Of a stretch of 64,000 nt of DNA, positions 24,046 to 33,789 are shown piece by piece. Origin of the DNA: Candidatus Aegiribacteria sp. MLS_C (GTDB taxonomy: Bacteria > Fermentibacterota > Fermentibacteria > Fermentibacterales > JCC-6); NCBI GenBank assembly GCA_002030045.1, contig LQBI01000024.1:1-64000 (forward strand). The letters run 5' to 3'. The notes beneath the pieces were generated by a model. That model did not search any database and had not been told where the DNA came from. It saw nothing but the letters and a program-made list of their open reading frames with translations. Both the position numbers and the translations under genes were made by a program. Each line of letters starts with the position of its first letter. Positions within the stretch are counted from its first letter, which is position 1.

Positions 24046-25606
24046 TGCACGCGGGACATTTGCAGCCGTCGCCGGCACCGGTCTGCTCCTGGTCCTGCTG
24101 CCCTACGTCATCCTTCTGGCTTCCGACCATACAGGGCTCGTGGGCCTCACTCCCGGCGATCCGGCTGTCAGGTGCGATGCCGACCCATACGAGAACGCAT
24201 GGCAGTTCTGGTGGGTGGGCAGGGCGCTGGGTGACGGACATGATCCCAGGTGGTGCCCTCTGATCTACTGGCCCGGAGGCGCTTCACTTGCCTACGATCA
24301 CGTTGGATGGTTCGACACCCTGCTGCTGGGGGCGACCGGCGCCGGCGAAAGGTCTCCCGGGCTTGCGCATACGGTCTCGCTCATGATCGGAACTGTCCTC
24401 ACCGCCCTCTTCGGCTGGCTGCTGGCCCGTTCCTGGGGCGCCGGAAGGTACGGGGCCCTGTTCACCGCGCTGGCTCTGGCCTGGCTGCCATCCAGGACCG
24501 CGCATCTGCTCCAGCACTACCAGGTGGCTAACCTCTGGGCGCTGCCGGCGTCTCTTTGGGCGGCTTCCAGGTTCGTATCGGGAGGAAGGCGCCGATTCGC
24601 CTCCGTCTTCCTGCTGGCCGCCCTGGCCGGGGCCCTGGAGAGCCCCTTTATAGTTCTCTTCGTAATCCTGTGCCTTCCAGCCGCGACCTGGCACCTTGGC
24701 GGCAGCTGGAGGAGGACCGGGATACTGGCGGCATTCTGGGTCCTGTCCGCTTCTGCGGCAGCACTGTTCCTGCTGTCGGCACCCGGGGAGACCGGTCAGC
24801 TGGCGCGCCACTGGAGGGAGGCTGTAATCTGGGCGGCGGAACCTCAGTCATTCCTTCTCCCTTCACCCTTCGGCCCGGCAGGGAGGATACTGGGCATGCC
24901 TCTCAGAATGTCCTGGATGACCAACGTCTTCGAGGGAGTGGTGACCCCCGGACTTGTGGTCCTTGTGCTGTTCCTGGTATTTCTCCGAAAGGAGCGCAGA
25001 TGGGGCACGGCGGCCGTGGTGGCGGCCTTCTGGCTCCTGGCCCTCGGCCCGGAACTGAGGATGCTGGGCAGGCCCCTGGGAATCCCGCTCCCGTTCAGAA
25101 TCCTGCAGGCCATGCCGCTTGCCGGGGGTATCAGGGCGCCTTCCAGGCTCGCAATTCCCGGATCGGTCATCGCCGCCCTGGGGGCCGGCGTCGCCGTATC
25201 CCGGCTGGGCTCTAAATGGAGGTACCCGGCCTTCTTCCTTCTTCTCCTCGAGAATGCACTGCCGTCACTGCCGCTGCTGGACGGCTCGATCCCCGGCGAG
25301 TGCGCCGGTCTCCCGGAAGGTTCCGTGGTTCTCGAGGTGCCGGTAGACGCGGGTGTCAGGAGATACTCCTGGTTCCAGACGGAAGCCGGTTACCGCAGGA
25401 GGTACGCCTTCATGGCCAGGATGCCGGACATGCCCTGTGAGCAGGAACTCCTGGACAGGGCACTGGATGAAGGGGACGTGATAGTCTACCACCGATGGCT
25501 TTACGAGGGGGAGGAACGCGATTCCCTGGACCTTGAGCTGCGGAGGCTCTTCCCATCGGCAATTGATGCCGACAGTGTCTGGATCGGGATGGAGGCAGCC
25601 CCTTGA
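24029..25606 (+). CDS. Polytopic membrane protein, GT-C-like
   Basis: A 525-residue inner-membrane protein with around ten hydrophobic helices. After the first helix comes an external loop with acidic residues (CDADPYENAWQFWW) and then YWPGGASLAYDHVGW, as in GT-C enzymes, which take sugars from polyprenyl-phosphate carriers on the outer face. A soluble C-terminal part of about 110 residues follows. It overlaps the previous gene by 17 bases. A role in surface-glycan assembly is inferred from the cluster. Sugar specificity unknown. Confidence 0.68.
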   Translation: MYSGGDARGTFAAVAGTGLLLVLLPYVILLASDHTGLVGLTPGDPAVRCDADPYENAWQFWWVGRALGDGHDPRWCPLIYWPGGASLAYDHVGWFDTLLLGATGAGERSPGLAHTVSLMIGTVLTALFGWLLARSWGAGRYGALFTALALAWLPSRTAHLLQHYQVANLWALPASLWAASRFVSGGRRRFASVFLLAALAGALESPFIVLFVILCLPAATWHLGGSWRRTGILAAFWVLSASAAALFLLSAPGETGQLARHWREAVIWAAEPQSFLLPSPFGPAGRILGMPLRMSWMTNVFEGVVTPGLVVLVLFLVFLRKERRWGTAAVVAAFWLLALGPELRMLGRPLGIPLPFRILQAMPLAGGIRAPSRLAIPGSVIAALGAGVAVSRLGSKWRYPAFFLLLLENALPSLPLLDGSIPGECAGLPEGSVVLEVPVDAGVRRYSWFQTEAGYRRRYAFMARMPDMPCEQELLDRALDEGDVIVYHRWLYEGEERDSLDLELRRLFPSAIDADSVWIGMEAAP

Positions 25607-26727
25607 GCTTCAGGGCAGCCTTCGACCTTAGCACCGTGCCGCACGCCCTTGGAGGTGTTTCGGGTTACCTCATGTCACTGGCCGCGGCGCTGCAGGAATC
25701 GGCTGGTGAAGCAGGATGCGAACTGGTAACGGTTGACGTACCGGCGGTCCATCCCGGAATACCCGGTCCGGAATTGGCCGCTGTGAGCGTGCCTACGCCT
25801 GCTTATCTTAAAGTGCCGTTTATCAGGAGGATACCTCTGAGAAGGGGATGGGAGGAGGAGTCCAGGGCGCGAAGGATAGCCGCCGCTACAGGATATCCCT
25901 CGGTCTACCATCACGGCGGGGTTCAGCCAGGTTGTCCTCCGGGAGCCGTCTCGGTGGTCACGGTCTACGACCTCTCTGCCAGGGAACACCCCGAGTGGCA
26001 CACACCGGAGACCGTGGAGTACTTCCGCATGGAGGAGGGACTCCTGAGGTCCGGGTCCTTCGCATGCGCGATCTCCGCGTGGACGGCGCGAAGGGTTCAT
26101 GATGCCCTGGAGGTGCCATGGGAGAGGATACTGGCGGCGGGAGGCGCCGCGGCGGACCGTTTCTCACCCGGCTCCCCGTCTTCAGAGGTCATGGAGACCT
26201 GCGGCCTCGTTCCGGGACATTACATGCTCCACGTCGGTAATTTCGTGCCCAGGAAGAACATTCCCTTCCTCTGTGATTCTTACATGCGCAGCAGGGAGAG
26301 AGGCCTGGAGCTTCCGCTGGTGTTCGTGGGCGCCGGCGGATGGGGCGAGGAGGGACCGGCCGATGGCGAAGGTATACGCATTCTCAGGAACATGCCCGAC
26401 AGCCACATGCCGGACCTGTACAGGGGTGCCGTTGCATTACTTCTCCCCAGCGAGTGCGAGGGACTGGGGCTTCCGGTCCTCGAGGCGCTTGCCTGCGGGA
26501 CTCCGGTGATATGCAGCGACGCCGCCGCGCTTCCGGAAACTCTGGACGGATGCGGCCGGCTTCTTCCGGCCGGTGATACGGAAGCCTGGACATCGGCCAT
26601 GCTGACGCTTGGCGACCCGGCGGAGGTGGAACAGCTCAGGAACATGGCCGCAAAGCACAGGAGGGTCCGCTGGGAATCCGTTGCGAAGACAGTTCTGGAC
26701 TTCTACCGGAGGATATCCCGGTCATGA
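25603..26727 (+). CDS. GT4 glycosyltransferase
   Basis: A 374-residue cytoplasmic GT-B enzyme. The acceptor half begins AFDLSTVPHALGGVSGY with the glycine-rich loop. The donor half has LHVGNFVPRKNIPFL near residues 206-220 and the ExxxxxE region SECEGLGLPVLEALACGTPV near 285-304, both typical of GT4. The start is TTG at 25603, overlapping the previous stop (TTGA). The next gene overlaps by 4 bases, so the cluster is translationally coupled. Donor and acceptor unknown. Confidence 0.9.
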   Translation: MSFRAAFDLSTVPHALGGVSGYLMSLAAALQESAGEAGCELVTVDVPAVHPGIPGPELAAVSVPTPAYLKVPFIRRIPLRRGWEEESRARRIAAATGYPSVYHHGGVQPGCPPGAVSVVTVYDLSAREHPEWHTPETVEYFRMEEGLLRSGSFACAISAWTARRVHDALEVPWERILAAGGAAADRFSPGSPSSEVMETCGLVPGHYMLHVGNFVPRKNIPFLCDSYMRSRERGLELPLVFVGAGGWGEEGPADGEGIRILRNMPDSHMPDLYRGAVALLLPSECEGLGLPVLEALACGTPVICSDAAALPETLDGCGRLLPAGDTEAWTSAMLTLGDPAEVEQLRNMAAKHRRVRWESVAKTVLDFYRRISRS

Positions 26728-27968
26728 GGATACTTCATCTGGTGCACAGGGCATGGCCCTACCACGGAGGAGCCGAGAGGTACGTGATGGAGCACGCCCT
26801 GGCCGGGGAGCGGTGGGGGCACAGTTCCGTGGTCTGCACCACGGATGCATGGGACATGTCATGGTTCACCGGAAAGGTCGGCGGTCATATCGAGAGGAGG
26901 GAGGACACTCACGAAGGAGTGAGGATAATACGTTTCCCGGTTCGCCATCCTCCCTTCCAGGACATCCTGAGGGGACTGCTGAGGAGGACCGTCAGATGCG
27001 GGGAGGACCGGTTCTTCTATCCCAACCCCTTCGTTCCGTCCATGGGCCGATGGCTTGCGGGGGAAAGTGGCTTCGACACCGTTCATACGAACGCGATGCC
27101 CTTCATTCTCCACGCGGGGTGGGAACACGCTGTGAAAAGAGGCTGCAGACTGGTCTCCGTCCCCCATGCCAACGTCGGGGAGAAATACAGGAGGACGGAT
27201 GCTCTGAGGTACTTCGACGGCTGCCAGGCCAGGATTCTGAGGGAAAGCTGTTTCACCGTGGCACAGAGCCGTTTCGAGAGGGACCTCTACCTCGACCTCG
27301 GTGTGCCGCCGGAGAGGATACACCTGTCTGGAAGCGGCATCGATCCGAGTGAGTTCACCGGAGCGGACGGGAATAGGGCGAGGAACGGCATGGGACTCGA
27401 AGGCCCCATTGTCCTCAGCCTCACCGCGCACTGCTCTGACAGGGGCACCAGGCACATTCTGGAAGCATTCAGGGCAGCGGTGGAAGGCGGGCTTCAGGCG
27501 ACGCTGGTGCTGGCCGGTCCGGTACTCCCCGACGCCAGGAGGATACTTGAGGAGATGGTCCCCGGGGACGAGGTCCTTGAGAGGAGGGTGGTTGTCACCG
27601 GTTATGTAAGGCAGGACAGGAGGATAGATCTCATCAAGGCGGCGGACCTCGTGGTGCTGCCTTCAAGGCTGGACTGCTTCGGAATAGTCCTGCTCGAGGC
27701 CTGGATGCTTGAGAGGCCGGTGATAGGCTGCTGGTCGGGTGCCATGCCCGACCTGGTCGAGGAGGGTTCCGACGGGTTCCTGGTCCCCTTCGGCGACCCC
27801 GTCACACTGGCCCACAGGATCCGTATTCTGATGGAGAACAGGGAACTGGCGTCCTCCATGGGCGAAAGGGGCAGGAGAAAGGTCGAAGCCTGCTGGACAT
27901 GGGACAGGATAACCGATGATTTCTACAGGAGGCTGTCCTGCTGCTACGCAGGGGAGGCCGAATCGTGA
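26724..27968 (+). CDS. GT4 glycosyltransferase
   Basis: A 414-residue GT-B enzyme. The N-terminus reads ILHLVHRAWPYHGGAERY, the usual GT4 loop with GGxE. The donor half has VLSLTAHCSDRGTRHILEAF near residue 230, then VVLPSRLDCFGIVLLEAWM near 310-328. It overlaps both neighbours by 4 bases (ATGA and GTGA types). Probably builds the same surface glycan as the flanking transferases. Specificity cannot be read from the sequence. Confidence 0.9.
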   Translation: MRILHLVHRAWPYHGGAERYVMEHALAGERWGHSSVVCTTDAWDMSWFTGKVGGHIERREDTHEGVRIIRFPVRHPPFQDILRGLLRRTVRCGEDRFFYPNPFVPSMGRWLAGESGFDTVHTNAMPFILHAGWEHAVKRGCRLVSVPHANVGEKYRRTDALRYFDGCQARILRESCFTVAQSRFERDLYLDLGVPPERIHLSGSGIDPSEFTGADGNRARNGMGLEGPIVLSLTAHCSDRGTRHILEAFRAAVEGGLQATLVLAGPVLPDARRILEEMVPGDEVLERRVVVTGYVRQDRRIDLIKAADLVVLPSRLDCFGIVLLEAWMLERPVIGCWSGAMPDLVEEGSDGFLVPFGDPVTLAHRIRILMENRELASSMGERGRRKVEACWTWDRITDDFYRRLSCCYAGEAES

Positions 27969-29206
27969 GATCGGGTATCACCGCGGCCGTTGTCACGTGG
28001 AACGCCGCGGGGATCGCAGATGACCTGGTGTCGACCCTGGGACCGCTCATGGACCGATGCCGTGTAGTGGTCTCGGACAACGACTCGACGGACGGTACGC
28101 CGGAGATTCTGAGAAACCGGCTTCCCGGGCTTGAGGTACTGCGCAACCGCGCAAACGGCGGGTTCGGTTACGGATGCAACAGGGTCCTCGAATCCTGCGG
28201 GACCGAGTACCTTCTTCTTCTCAATGCCGACGCCCGAATAACGCCCTCAGGAGTCGATTCACTGGCCGGTCACCTGGGACGTTTCGGTGGGGCAGGCGGC
28301 GTGCAGCCCCTGGTAAGGCTCTGGGGATGGCCGCTCATAACCCTCAGCGCCGGATGCTCGATGACCGGTCACGGGTACGGCTACGACATGGATTTCATGC
28401 ACTTCGACCCGGCGCCGTCCCGACTGGTGGATGAGGTTCCCTGCATAACTGCGGCACTCTCGCTGTGGAGGACATCGGTCCTGCGGGAGATCGGCGGGTT
28501 CGACGAGAGGATGTTCATGTACTTCGAGGACGTGGACCTCGGCCTGAGGGTGAGGGGAACCGGGAGGAGCCTGCTGCTTGCCGGAGACGTGGAGGCGGAG
28601 CACGTATCCGGCGCTTCCAGCGGGAGGTCGTCGGCGGAGAGGTGGGAACTGCGGTCCGCCGCATACCTTACGATGAAGTACCTCGGCTCCGGGAAGCTCC
28701 CCGCCTACTGGAGGAGGTCCGAGGGCCGCGCCGTTCTGGGACGCTTCCTCAGGTGCAGGCCATGGATGTGGAGACTGAGGGAGGTCATGTCCGCGAGAAA
28801 GGCAGGAGGACTGCCGGTAGAACTGCCGGAGGGTGTCATATCCTCGGTCCTGGAACCGAGGCCCCTTCGCATGCCGAACCCCCGTCCGCCAGCGCCATCG
28901 TTCAATGAAGGCTTCAATGGCCCGATAAGTGCCGGACCGGGATGGGACGGGGGCAGGACCGGCCCGTGGGGCTTCGGGTGTATCGGCACTGACAAATGCG
29001 GAGGAACCCTGGAACTGAAGGTATGCTCTCCCGTGTCGGGAGGGACGGTTGCCCTCTGGTCCGACTCCGCCGTGCTTGACAGGACCTATATCGGCGCAGG
29101 AAGAAGGGCGGTCCTGAGGGGGGAACTTCCCGCCGGAGGCCGCAGGGCGTATCTTGTGCCGGACAATGGAGGGCAGACGGTAGAACTGGAGGAAGCGCAT
29201 ATCTAG
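27965..29206 (+). CDS. GT2 glycosyltransferase (rhamnosyltransferase-like) with beta tail
   Basis: A 413-residue protein. The GT2 domain covers about residues 1-260: AAVVTWNAAG, then VVVSDNDSTDGTPEIL, then LLLLNADARI, the metal-binding motif, and GGFDERMFMYFEDVDLGLR, the catalytic region typical of rhamnosyltransferase-type GT2 enzymes. A linker rich in Pro precedes a beta-rich C-terminal part (about 320-413) not usual in the family. Three other products of this cluster end in a similar tail. Start is GTG at 27965, overlapping the previous stop. Confidence 0.87.
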   Translation: MRSGITAAVVTWNAAGIADDLVSTLGPLMDRCRVVVSDNDSTDGTPEILRNRLPGLEVLRNRANGGFGYGCNRVLESCGTEYLLLLNADARITPSGVDSLAGHLGRFGGAGGVQPLVRLWGWPLITLSAGCSMTGHGYGYDMDFMHFDPAPSRLVDEVPCITAALSLWRTSVLREIGGFDERMFMYFEDVDLGLRVRGTGRSLLLAGDVEAEHVSGASSGRSSAERWELRSAAYLTMKYLGSGKLPAYWRRSEGRAVLGRFLRCRPWMWRLREVMSARKAGGLPVELPEGVISSVLEPRPLRMPNPRPPAPSFNEGFNGPISAGPGWDGGRTGPWGFGCIGTDKCGGTLELKVCSPVSGGTVALWSDSAVLDRTYIGAGRRAVLRGELPAGGRRAYLVPDNGGQTVELEEAHI

Positions 29207-29222
29207 GACAGCGAAGGTTTGG

Positions 29223-29981
29223 GTGCCGGTATGCACGGCCGCTGCCGTGCTGCTGTTCATCGGTGCAGGGTGGTACTGCCTGTCCCTCTGTCTTCTGGCC
29301 GCCGGCGCAGCGTTCCACAGGGGTGATCCGCAGGTCCGGACGGCGCTGCTGGCACTGGGAGGGTTATCCCTTGTCTCCGGCGGTAACGGCGGTTCCGTGG
29401 CATTGGTGACGGCGGCTTCCCTGTCCGGTCTATGGGTATCTGACTCACCGGTTAGCAGGACGGCTTTCGCCGCGTGCGTCATGACCGCTCTTCCGGAGGG
29501 TTCCGTGGAAAACCTGGTTCCCCTGCTTCCCTCGGCGGCTCTGGCCATCCCTCTGAGGCGCACATGGCAGAGGGGAGGCCTGATCATGGCCGGAATGGCG
29601 TCAGTGATGCTTCTGGGAGGAATACCCGGGGCATCCTCTCCGAATGAGGCCAGAGCCGTTGAGAACGCAGGTACTGCGGCAACCTCCTGGTATCATTCAG
29701 TCCCCCTCGACCTGTCTTCGCCGGTGCTGCTGCTGGAAAGGGGCGAGGACGGCGCCGGCATTCTGAGGATCAGGTGCTCTGCGGGAGGGGTCAGGGATGC
29801 CGGAACGGTAGCCGCTGTCCTCTCAGGCGGTGAAGAGGTCCTCATCGATATGGGGACGGACACCCTGGAGCTGGCTGCTCCGGAATTCCCGGTAAGGATA
29901 GAGATAGTCAGGGACTGGAGACCCTTCAACCACCCGGTGGTCCATTTCCTCGGTGCGGAGGTGCTGAATGCGGATGATTGA
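29223..29981 (+). CDS. Membrane protein with C-terminal beta domain, unknown
   Basis: A 252-residue protein. Roughly the first 140 residues are very hydrophobic with four or five helices. The remaining 110 are a beta-rich soluble part (VLLLERGEDGAGILRIRC, ending in VVHFLGAEVLNA) that should face the periplasm. No family is recognised. The GTG start at 29223 is the best choice but is not certain. It lies between a GT2 and a GT-C gene and overlaps the next by 14 bases, so it probably serves the same glycan pathway. Confidence 0.65.
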   Translation: MPVCTAAAVLLFIGAGWYCLSLCLLAAGAAFHRGDPQVRTALLALGGLSLVSGGNGGSVALVTAASLSGLWVSDSPVSRTAFAACVMTALPEGSVENLVPLLPSAALAIPLRRTWQRGGLIMAGMASVMLLGGIPGASSPNEARAVENAGTAATSWYHSVPLDLSSPVLLLERGEDGAGILRIRCSAGGVRDAGTVAAVLSGGEEVLIDMGTDTLELAAPEFPVRIEIVRDWRPFNHPVVHFLGAEVLNADD

Positions 29982-32016
29982 CGGATTGCCGGACATTCGC
30001 CGGGGAAAGGTCTTCCATCTGCTGGGAGCGGCTACCGTGTTCGCCGCATGGAGGTTGACGGGAATGCCCGCCCCTGGCACACTGGGACGCCTGCTCCCAC
30101 TGGCATGGGCGGTTACGGCCGTGGTGCACGACGGGAGCCGCGAGTCCGCCGCATCCAGGTATCTGCTTGGGCTTTTCCTCCTCCTTTCGTTTGTGTGGAC
30201 GGTGTCCCCGGTCATTCCGATGCTCGCGGCCGCAATTGCGCTGACGGCTCTCGTGCCATCCCTCCTCAGTGTCTCAGGGAGGCGTTACGGAATTATCATG
30301 GCGGTCCTTCCTCTCCTGCCCCTCGTACTGGTCCTGGTTCCGTTCACCGGAGACGAGCCCCACTACGCGAGGATCACCGAATCGCTGTTCCCCGGTAGCG
30401 GGGGGGAATTCGCCGCTTTCGCCGCGCAGAGCGGCGACCCGGTGGAGGGCATAAGCCATCATCAGATGCTGTACCCGGTGCTCCTGCTCCCGGGATACCC
30501 CCTGGGCATTCAGGGACTCAGGGTCGTGAACCTGGCCTTTGCGGTGGCGGCTGCCTGGATACTATCGCTGCTGCTGCGCGATTCCGGATGCGTTCGATGG
30601 GAACGGCTGGCGGTCCTGGGATTGTTCCTTATGCCCGGCGGTGGTGTTCTCGGTCTGGTCTATCCGGGATGGCTGGCTCTGCTGCTCCTCCTCCTCGGAG
30701 TCCTCCTTCACAGGAGGCACGGAGGATGGCTGGCGGTATCCGTCGCGGCCCTGCTGCTCGTGCTGCTGAAGATCAGGTTCATCGGCATATCTGCAGGGCT
30801 TTTCCTGGCCCTGACGCTTGAATACAGGGGCAGGAGGAGATGGCTGATGCCGCTGGCGTTGTCAGCCGCGGTGGCGGCCGGTCTGCTCTTCGACCTGATA
30901 ATCCTCGGAGGCAGGGTGTTCTGGGTCCGCTACGGCAACCCGGCCTTCCTGATGACACTTCTGGTACAGCCCCTGTACAGGATGCCGGAGCTGCTGCTCT
31001 CGCTCATCGGGACACTGGTCGACATCGAGAGCGGTCTGCTGTGGCGTGCTCCGTGGGTCCTGGCGGCGATGGCGGGGATACCGGTGCTGCGAAGGGAGGA
31101 TCGAAGTCTCTTCAGATGGCTCGGGCTCCCGGCGATCTGCTACCTCCTGTTCCTGGTATACTGGGCCGGCTACAACTGGAGCGGTTCACCGACCCCCTCC
31201 GGAAGAATGCTCCTGCCCGTGCTCCCGCTTCTCATAGCATCGCTGGGAAGGGTCTGGAGTAACCGGGGGACCAGGCTGCTGGTCTGGATATCCGCCGGTA
31301 TCGCCGCCGCGCACTTCTGCTCCCCCGAACTGAGGTTCAACCATGCTGACGGCATGGACGCGATGGTGAGCCTCCTCGCGGGGCCATCATCCGGTATACA
31401 CCCGTGGCTTCCGGCCACGGTCAGGGCATCGGTGCCGGTATTCTCCCTCTGGACTGCCGTCGCGGTGTCGATGTCCCTGCTCATATACAGGAACAGCAGG
31501 TATTCGGAGACGTTCGCGGCGATTGTCCTCGCTCTGCTGTGCTTCCTGGGGTCGACGACGCGGAGGGTATGGCAGGCCGAGGACCTGCCCCCTTCCATGG
31601 TCCACGGATGCAGACCGTATCCCGGGGAGGATGACCCCGAATCCAGGAAGTACTGGATGTTTTCCAGGCAGAGGATGCTTGAGATGGACGAAGAGGGCGA
31701 CCTGGTCTCGCTTCCGCTTCCCAGTGGCGCGGATACGGTCAGTGTGCGAATAGGCTGCAGGATACCGCCAGGTGCACATCCGGGAGGCATCAGGGCCGCC
31801 TGCGGACCCTGGAGCGACACACTGTACGGATCCTCGATACTTCTGGAGCCTCCGAAATGGGCGACTCTCATAAGGGAAGTCAGGCTGGAGCCCAGGCCCG
31901 AGAACCTCAGCGGAATGACATGGGAACTCGAAGTTCCCGCAGCCTGCGGAAGCCTTCTGGTTGGAACTGTGGAGGGAAGCGCCGTATACCTCGACTACGT
32001 TTCGGTGGGACACTGA
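29968..32016 (+). CDS. Large GT-C (PMT-like) membrane glycosyltransferase
   Basis: A 682-residue inner-membrane protein with a dozen or so helices. The first long external loop has FTGDEPHYARITESLF, the acidic motif of PMT/ArnT-type GT-C enzymes, followed by HHQMLYPVLLLPGYPLG, which fits the same loop. The last 130 residues are a beta-rich periplasmic part ending in VYLDYVSVGH. ATG at 29968 or 29974; the latter gives a shorter overlap with the previous gene. Likely adds a polyprenyl-linked sugar to a surface glycan or lipid. It is the last gene of this cluster. Confidence 0.8.
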   Translation: MRMIDGLPDIRRGKVFHLLGAATVFAAWRLTGMPAPGTLGRLLPLAWAVTAVVHDGSRESAASRYLLGLFLLLSFVWTVSPVIPMLAAAIALTALVPSLLSVSGRRYGIIMAVLPLLPLVLVLVPFTGDEPHYARITESLFPGSGGEFAAFAAQSGDPVEGISHHQMLYPVLLLPGYPLGIQGLRVVNLAFAVAAAWILSLLLRDSGCVRWERLAVLGLFLMPGGGVLGLVYPGWLALLLLLLGVLLHRRHGGWLAVSVAALLLVLLKIRFIGISAGLFLALTLEYRGRRRWLMPLALSAAVAAGLLFDLIILGGRVFWVRYGNPAFLMTLLVQPLYRMPELLLSLIGTLVDIESGLLWRAPWVLAAMAGIPVLRREDRSLFRWLGLPAICYLLFLVYWAGYNWSGSPTPSGRMLLPVLPLLIASLGRVWSNRGTRLLVWISAGIAAAHFCSPELRFNHADGMDAMVSLLAGPSSGIHPWLPATVRASVPVFSLWTAVAVSMSLLIYRNSRYSETFAAIVLALLCFLGSTTRRVWQAEDLPPSMVHGCRPYPGEDDPESRKYWMFSRQRMLEMDEEGDLVSLPLPSGADTVSVRIGCRIPPGAHPGGIRAACGPWSDTLYGSSILLEPPKWATLIREVRLEPRPENLSGMTWELEVPAACGSLLVGTVEGSAVYLDYVSVGH

Positions 32017-32100
32017 TACGGTCGGCGCTGCTTGCCTCCCGGCCCCGGCGTCTGCAGTATTGGGAAGGCCTCGAAAAAGAGCGGGAAGGAAAGGGAGAGG

Positions 32101-33789
32101 GTGTCCAGGAGGTACATAATCGGCGTGGAGCTTCTCACCGGTCTGTCCATCGGGGCGGCGGCGGCCGCCGCCGCAGTAGCCTTCATGACCGCATTCCTGG
32201 TGAACCGTGACCTGGACGCTCAGTCGGGACATATGGCGACGGCCACCGCCTTCGCCCTGGCCAGGTCCGTAGAGGGTTCACCGGGGCGAACACTGGAGAC
32301 GGTGGCGGGACCCCTGGTGGCAAGCGGAAGCATAGACGCGGCGGTGATTGTTGATTCAGCCGGTGTCCTCATGGCGGAATCAGGTCTCGAGGGCGCTGCA
32401 CTGCCTGTGCCGGGAGAGACGGAGGGATGGTATTTCGTACAGCTCCCCGAAGACGGCGCCATGGTAGGTGTGATGCCCGGCGTATCATCCGTTTCGCCGG
32501 TATACAGGGGTCTGATAACGGGGCTGGCCGCACTTACGGCAGCCCTTGCGGTACTGGCGTTCTTCACTCCAAGGTACCTTTCCCGGACCGTGATCACCCC
32601 TCTCAGGGAGATACTGGTGGAGGCGGACCGATTCACTACAGGTGGAGGAGTGGACCCGGAAACTGCGGGTGCGTCATTCCACAGGCTGGTGGAGCTGCTC
32701 CACGACCGCGAAATGCAGCTGAACGAGATGAGGGAGAAGGCAGAGGAGAGGGCGGACAGGATGGAGATGAGGTCGGCGGCCATTCTATCGGTCCTCGGAA
32801 GTGCAGTAACGGCCCTGGACTCGTCGGGAAGGCTGCTCCTCTTCAACCGTCAGTCGGAGGAGATATTCGAACTAGACACCGGGGACGTGGGGAAGCCTTT
32901 TCCCTGGGAAAGGACAGAGGCCGGACGGAAACTCCGTCCATTGACCGTGAAGGGCAGCGATGAAGGCTCCTGTTCCGGGGAATTCCAGCTCCCTGCCGGC
33001 CCTGCCAGGTCCGAAAGGATCTACAGCGTAGAGATATCAAGGTCCAGCGGAGCCGAGATAGCCGTCCTCGTATCAGACGTGACCCGCATAGGGGAACTGG
33101 AGAGACGTATCGCGGACCAGACGGCGATGGCCGACCTTGGAGCTGCTTCGGCCGGAATATCCCACGAGATGGGCAATACCCTCTGCGCGCTCTCGGGATT
33201 CGTGGACCTTCTGGCCAGGGGACACTCCGACAGCAGGACCAGGGACATTCTCACCGAGGTGAGACGCGAGGTCGATTCGGCCCAGGCGCTGATCAGCTCC
33301 TTCGGCAGCTTCGCCCGGTCCCCCCAGCCCGAGACGGCAATCCTCACCTCCGCCGACCTCTCCGCGGTCATCAGCGAGGCGACGGCTTCATACGTTGACA
33401 GGTGCAGGATCGAACCGCCCCCGGAGGGGATCGTCTTCAGCGCCGACGCCAAACTGCTTGCCGCCTGCATAAGGAACCTGGTCCGGAACGCAGTGGAGGC
33501 GGGTCCTTCCTTCGGCATCGGGATCGCGGTGATGAGGAACGGTGGTGAACTGGTGATACAGGTGGCCGATGAAGGTCCCGGGCTGTCCGTGGACGCGAAC
33601 GAACTCTTCAGGCCTTTCCGTTCCACCAAGGACAGGAGCGGAGGGAACATGGGGCTGGGTCTCACCGTCAGCCGCAGAATAATCAGGTCCATGGGGGGTG
33701 AGCTCCTGGGCAGGAACATGCCCGGCGGAGGAGCTGTCTTCGAGATAGTGCTTCCTCTTGGAGCATCCGGTGAGGAGGAGGATGGATAG
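32101..33789 (+). CDS. Sensor histidine kinase, NtrB/AtoS-like
   Basis: A 562-residue inner-membrane kinase. Two membrane helices (about residues 6-28 and 137-156) flank a periplasmic sensor of about 110 residues. A HAMP-like segment, a PAS domain (about 225-330, LGSAVTALDSSGRLLLFN) and the kinase core follow. The phospho-acceptor is His355 in SHEMGNTL; the ATP-binding domain has NLVRNAVEA, DEGPGL and GLGLTVSRR. The start GTG at 32101 has GGAAAGGGAG upstream and is preferred over a longer TTG start. The response regulator gene overlaps by 8 bases and is its obvious partner. The signal is unknown. Confidence 0.92.
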   Translation: MSRRYIIGVELLTGLSIGAAAAAAAVAFMTAFLVNRDLDAQSGHMATATAFALARSVEGSPGRTLETVAGPLVASGSIDAAVIVDSAGVLMAESGLEGAALPVPGETEGWYFVQLPEDGAMVGVMPGVSSVSPVYRGLITGLAALTAALAVLAFFTPRYLSRTVITPLREILVEADRFTTGGGVDPETAGASFHRLVELLHDREMQLNEMREKAEERADRMEMRSAAILSVLGSAVTALDSSGRLLLFNRQSEEIFELDTGDVGKPFPWERTEAGRKLRPLTVKGSDEGSCSGEFQLPAGPARSERIYSVEISRSSGAEIAVLVSDVTRIGELERRIADQTAMADLGAASAGISHEMGNTLCALSGFVDLLARGHSDSRTRDILTEVRREVDSAQALISSFGSFARSPQPETAILTSADLSAVISEATASYVDRCRIEPPPEGIVFSADAKLLAACIRNLVRNAVEAGPSFGIGIAVMRNGGELVIQVADEGPGLSVDANELFRPFRSTKDRSGGNMGLGLTVSRRIIRSMGGELLGRNMPGGGAVFEIVLPLGASGEEEDG

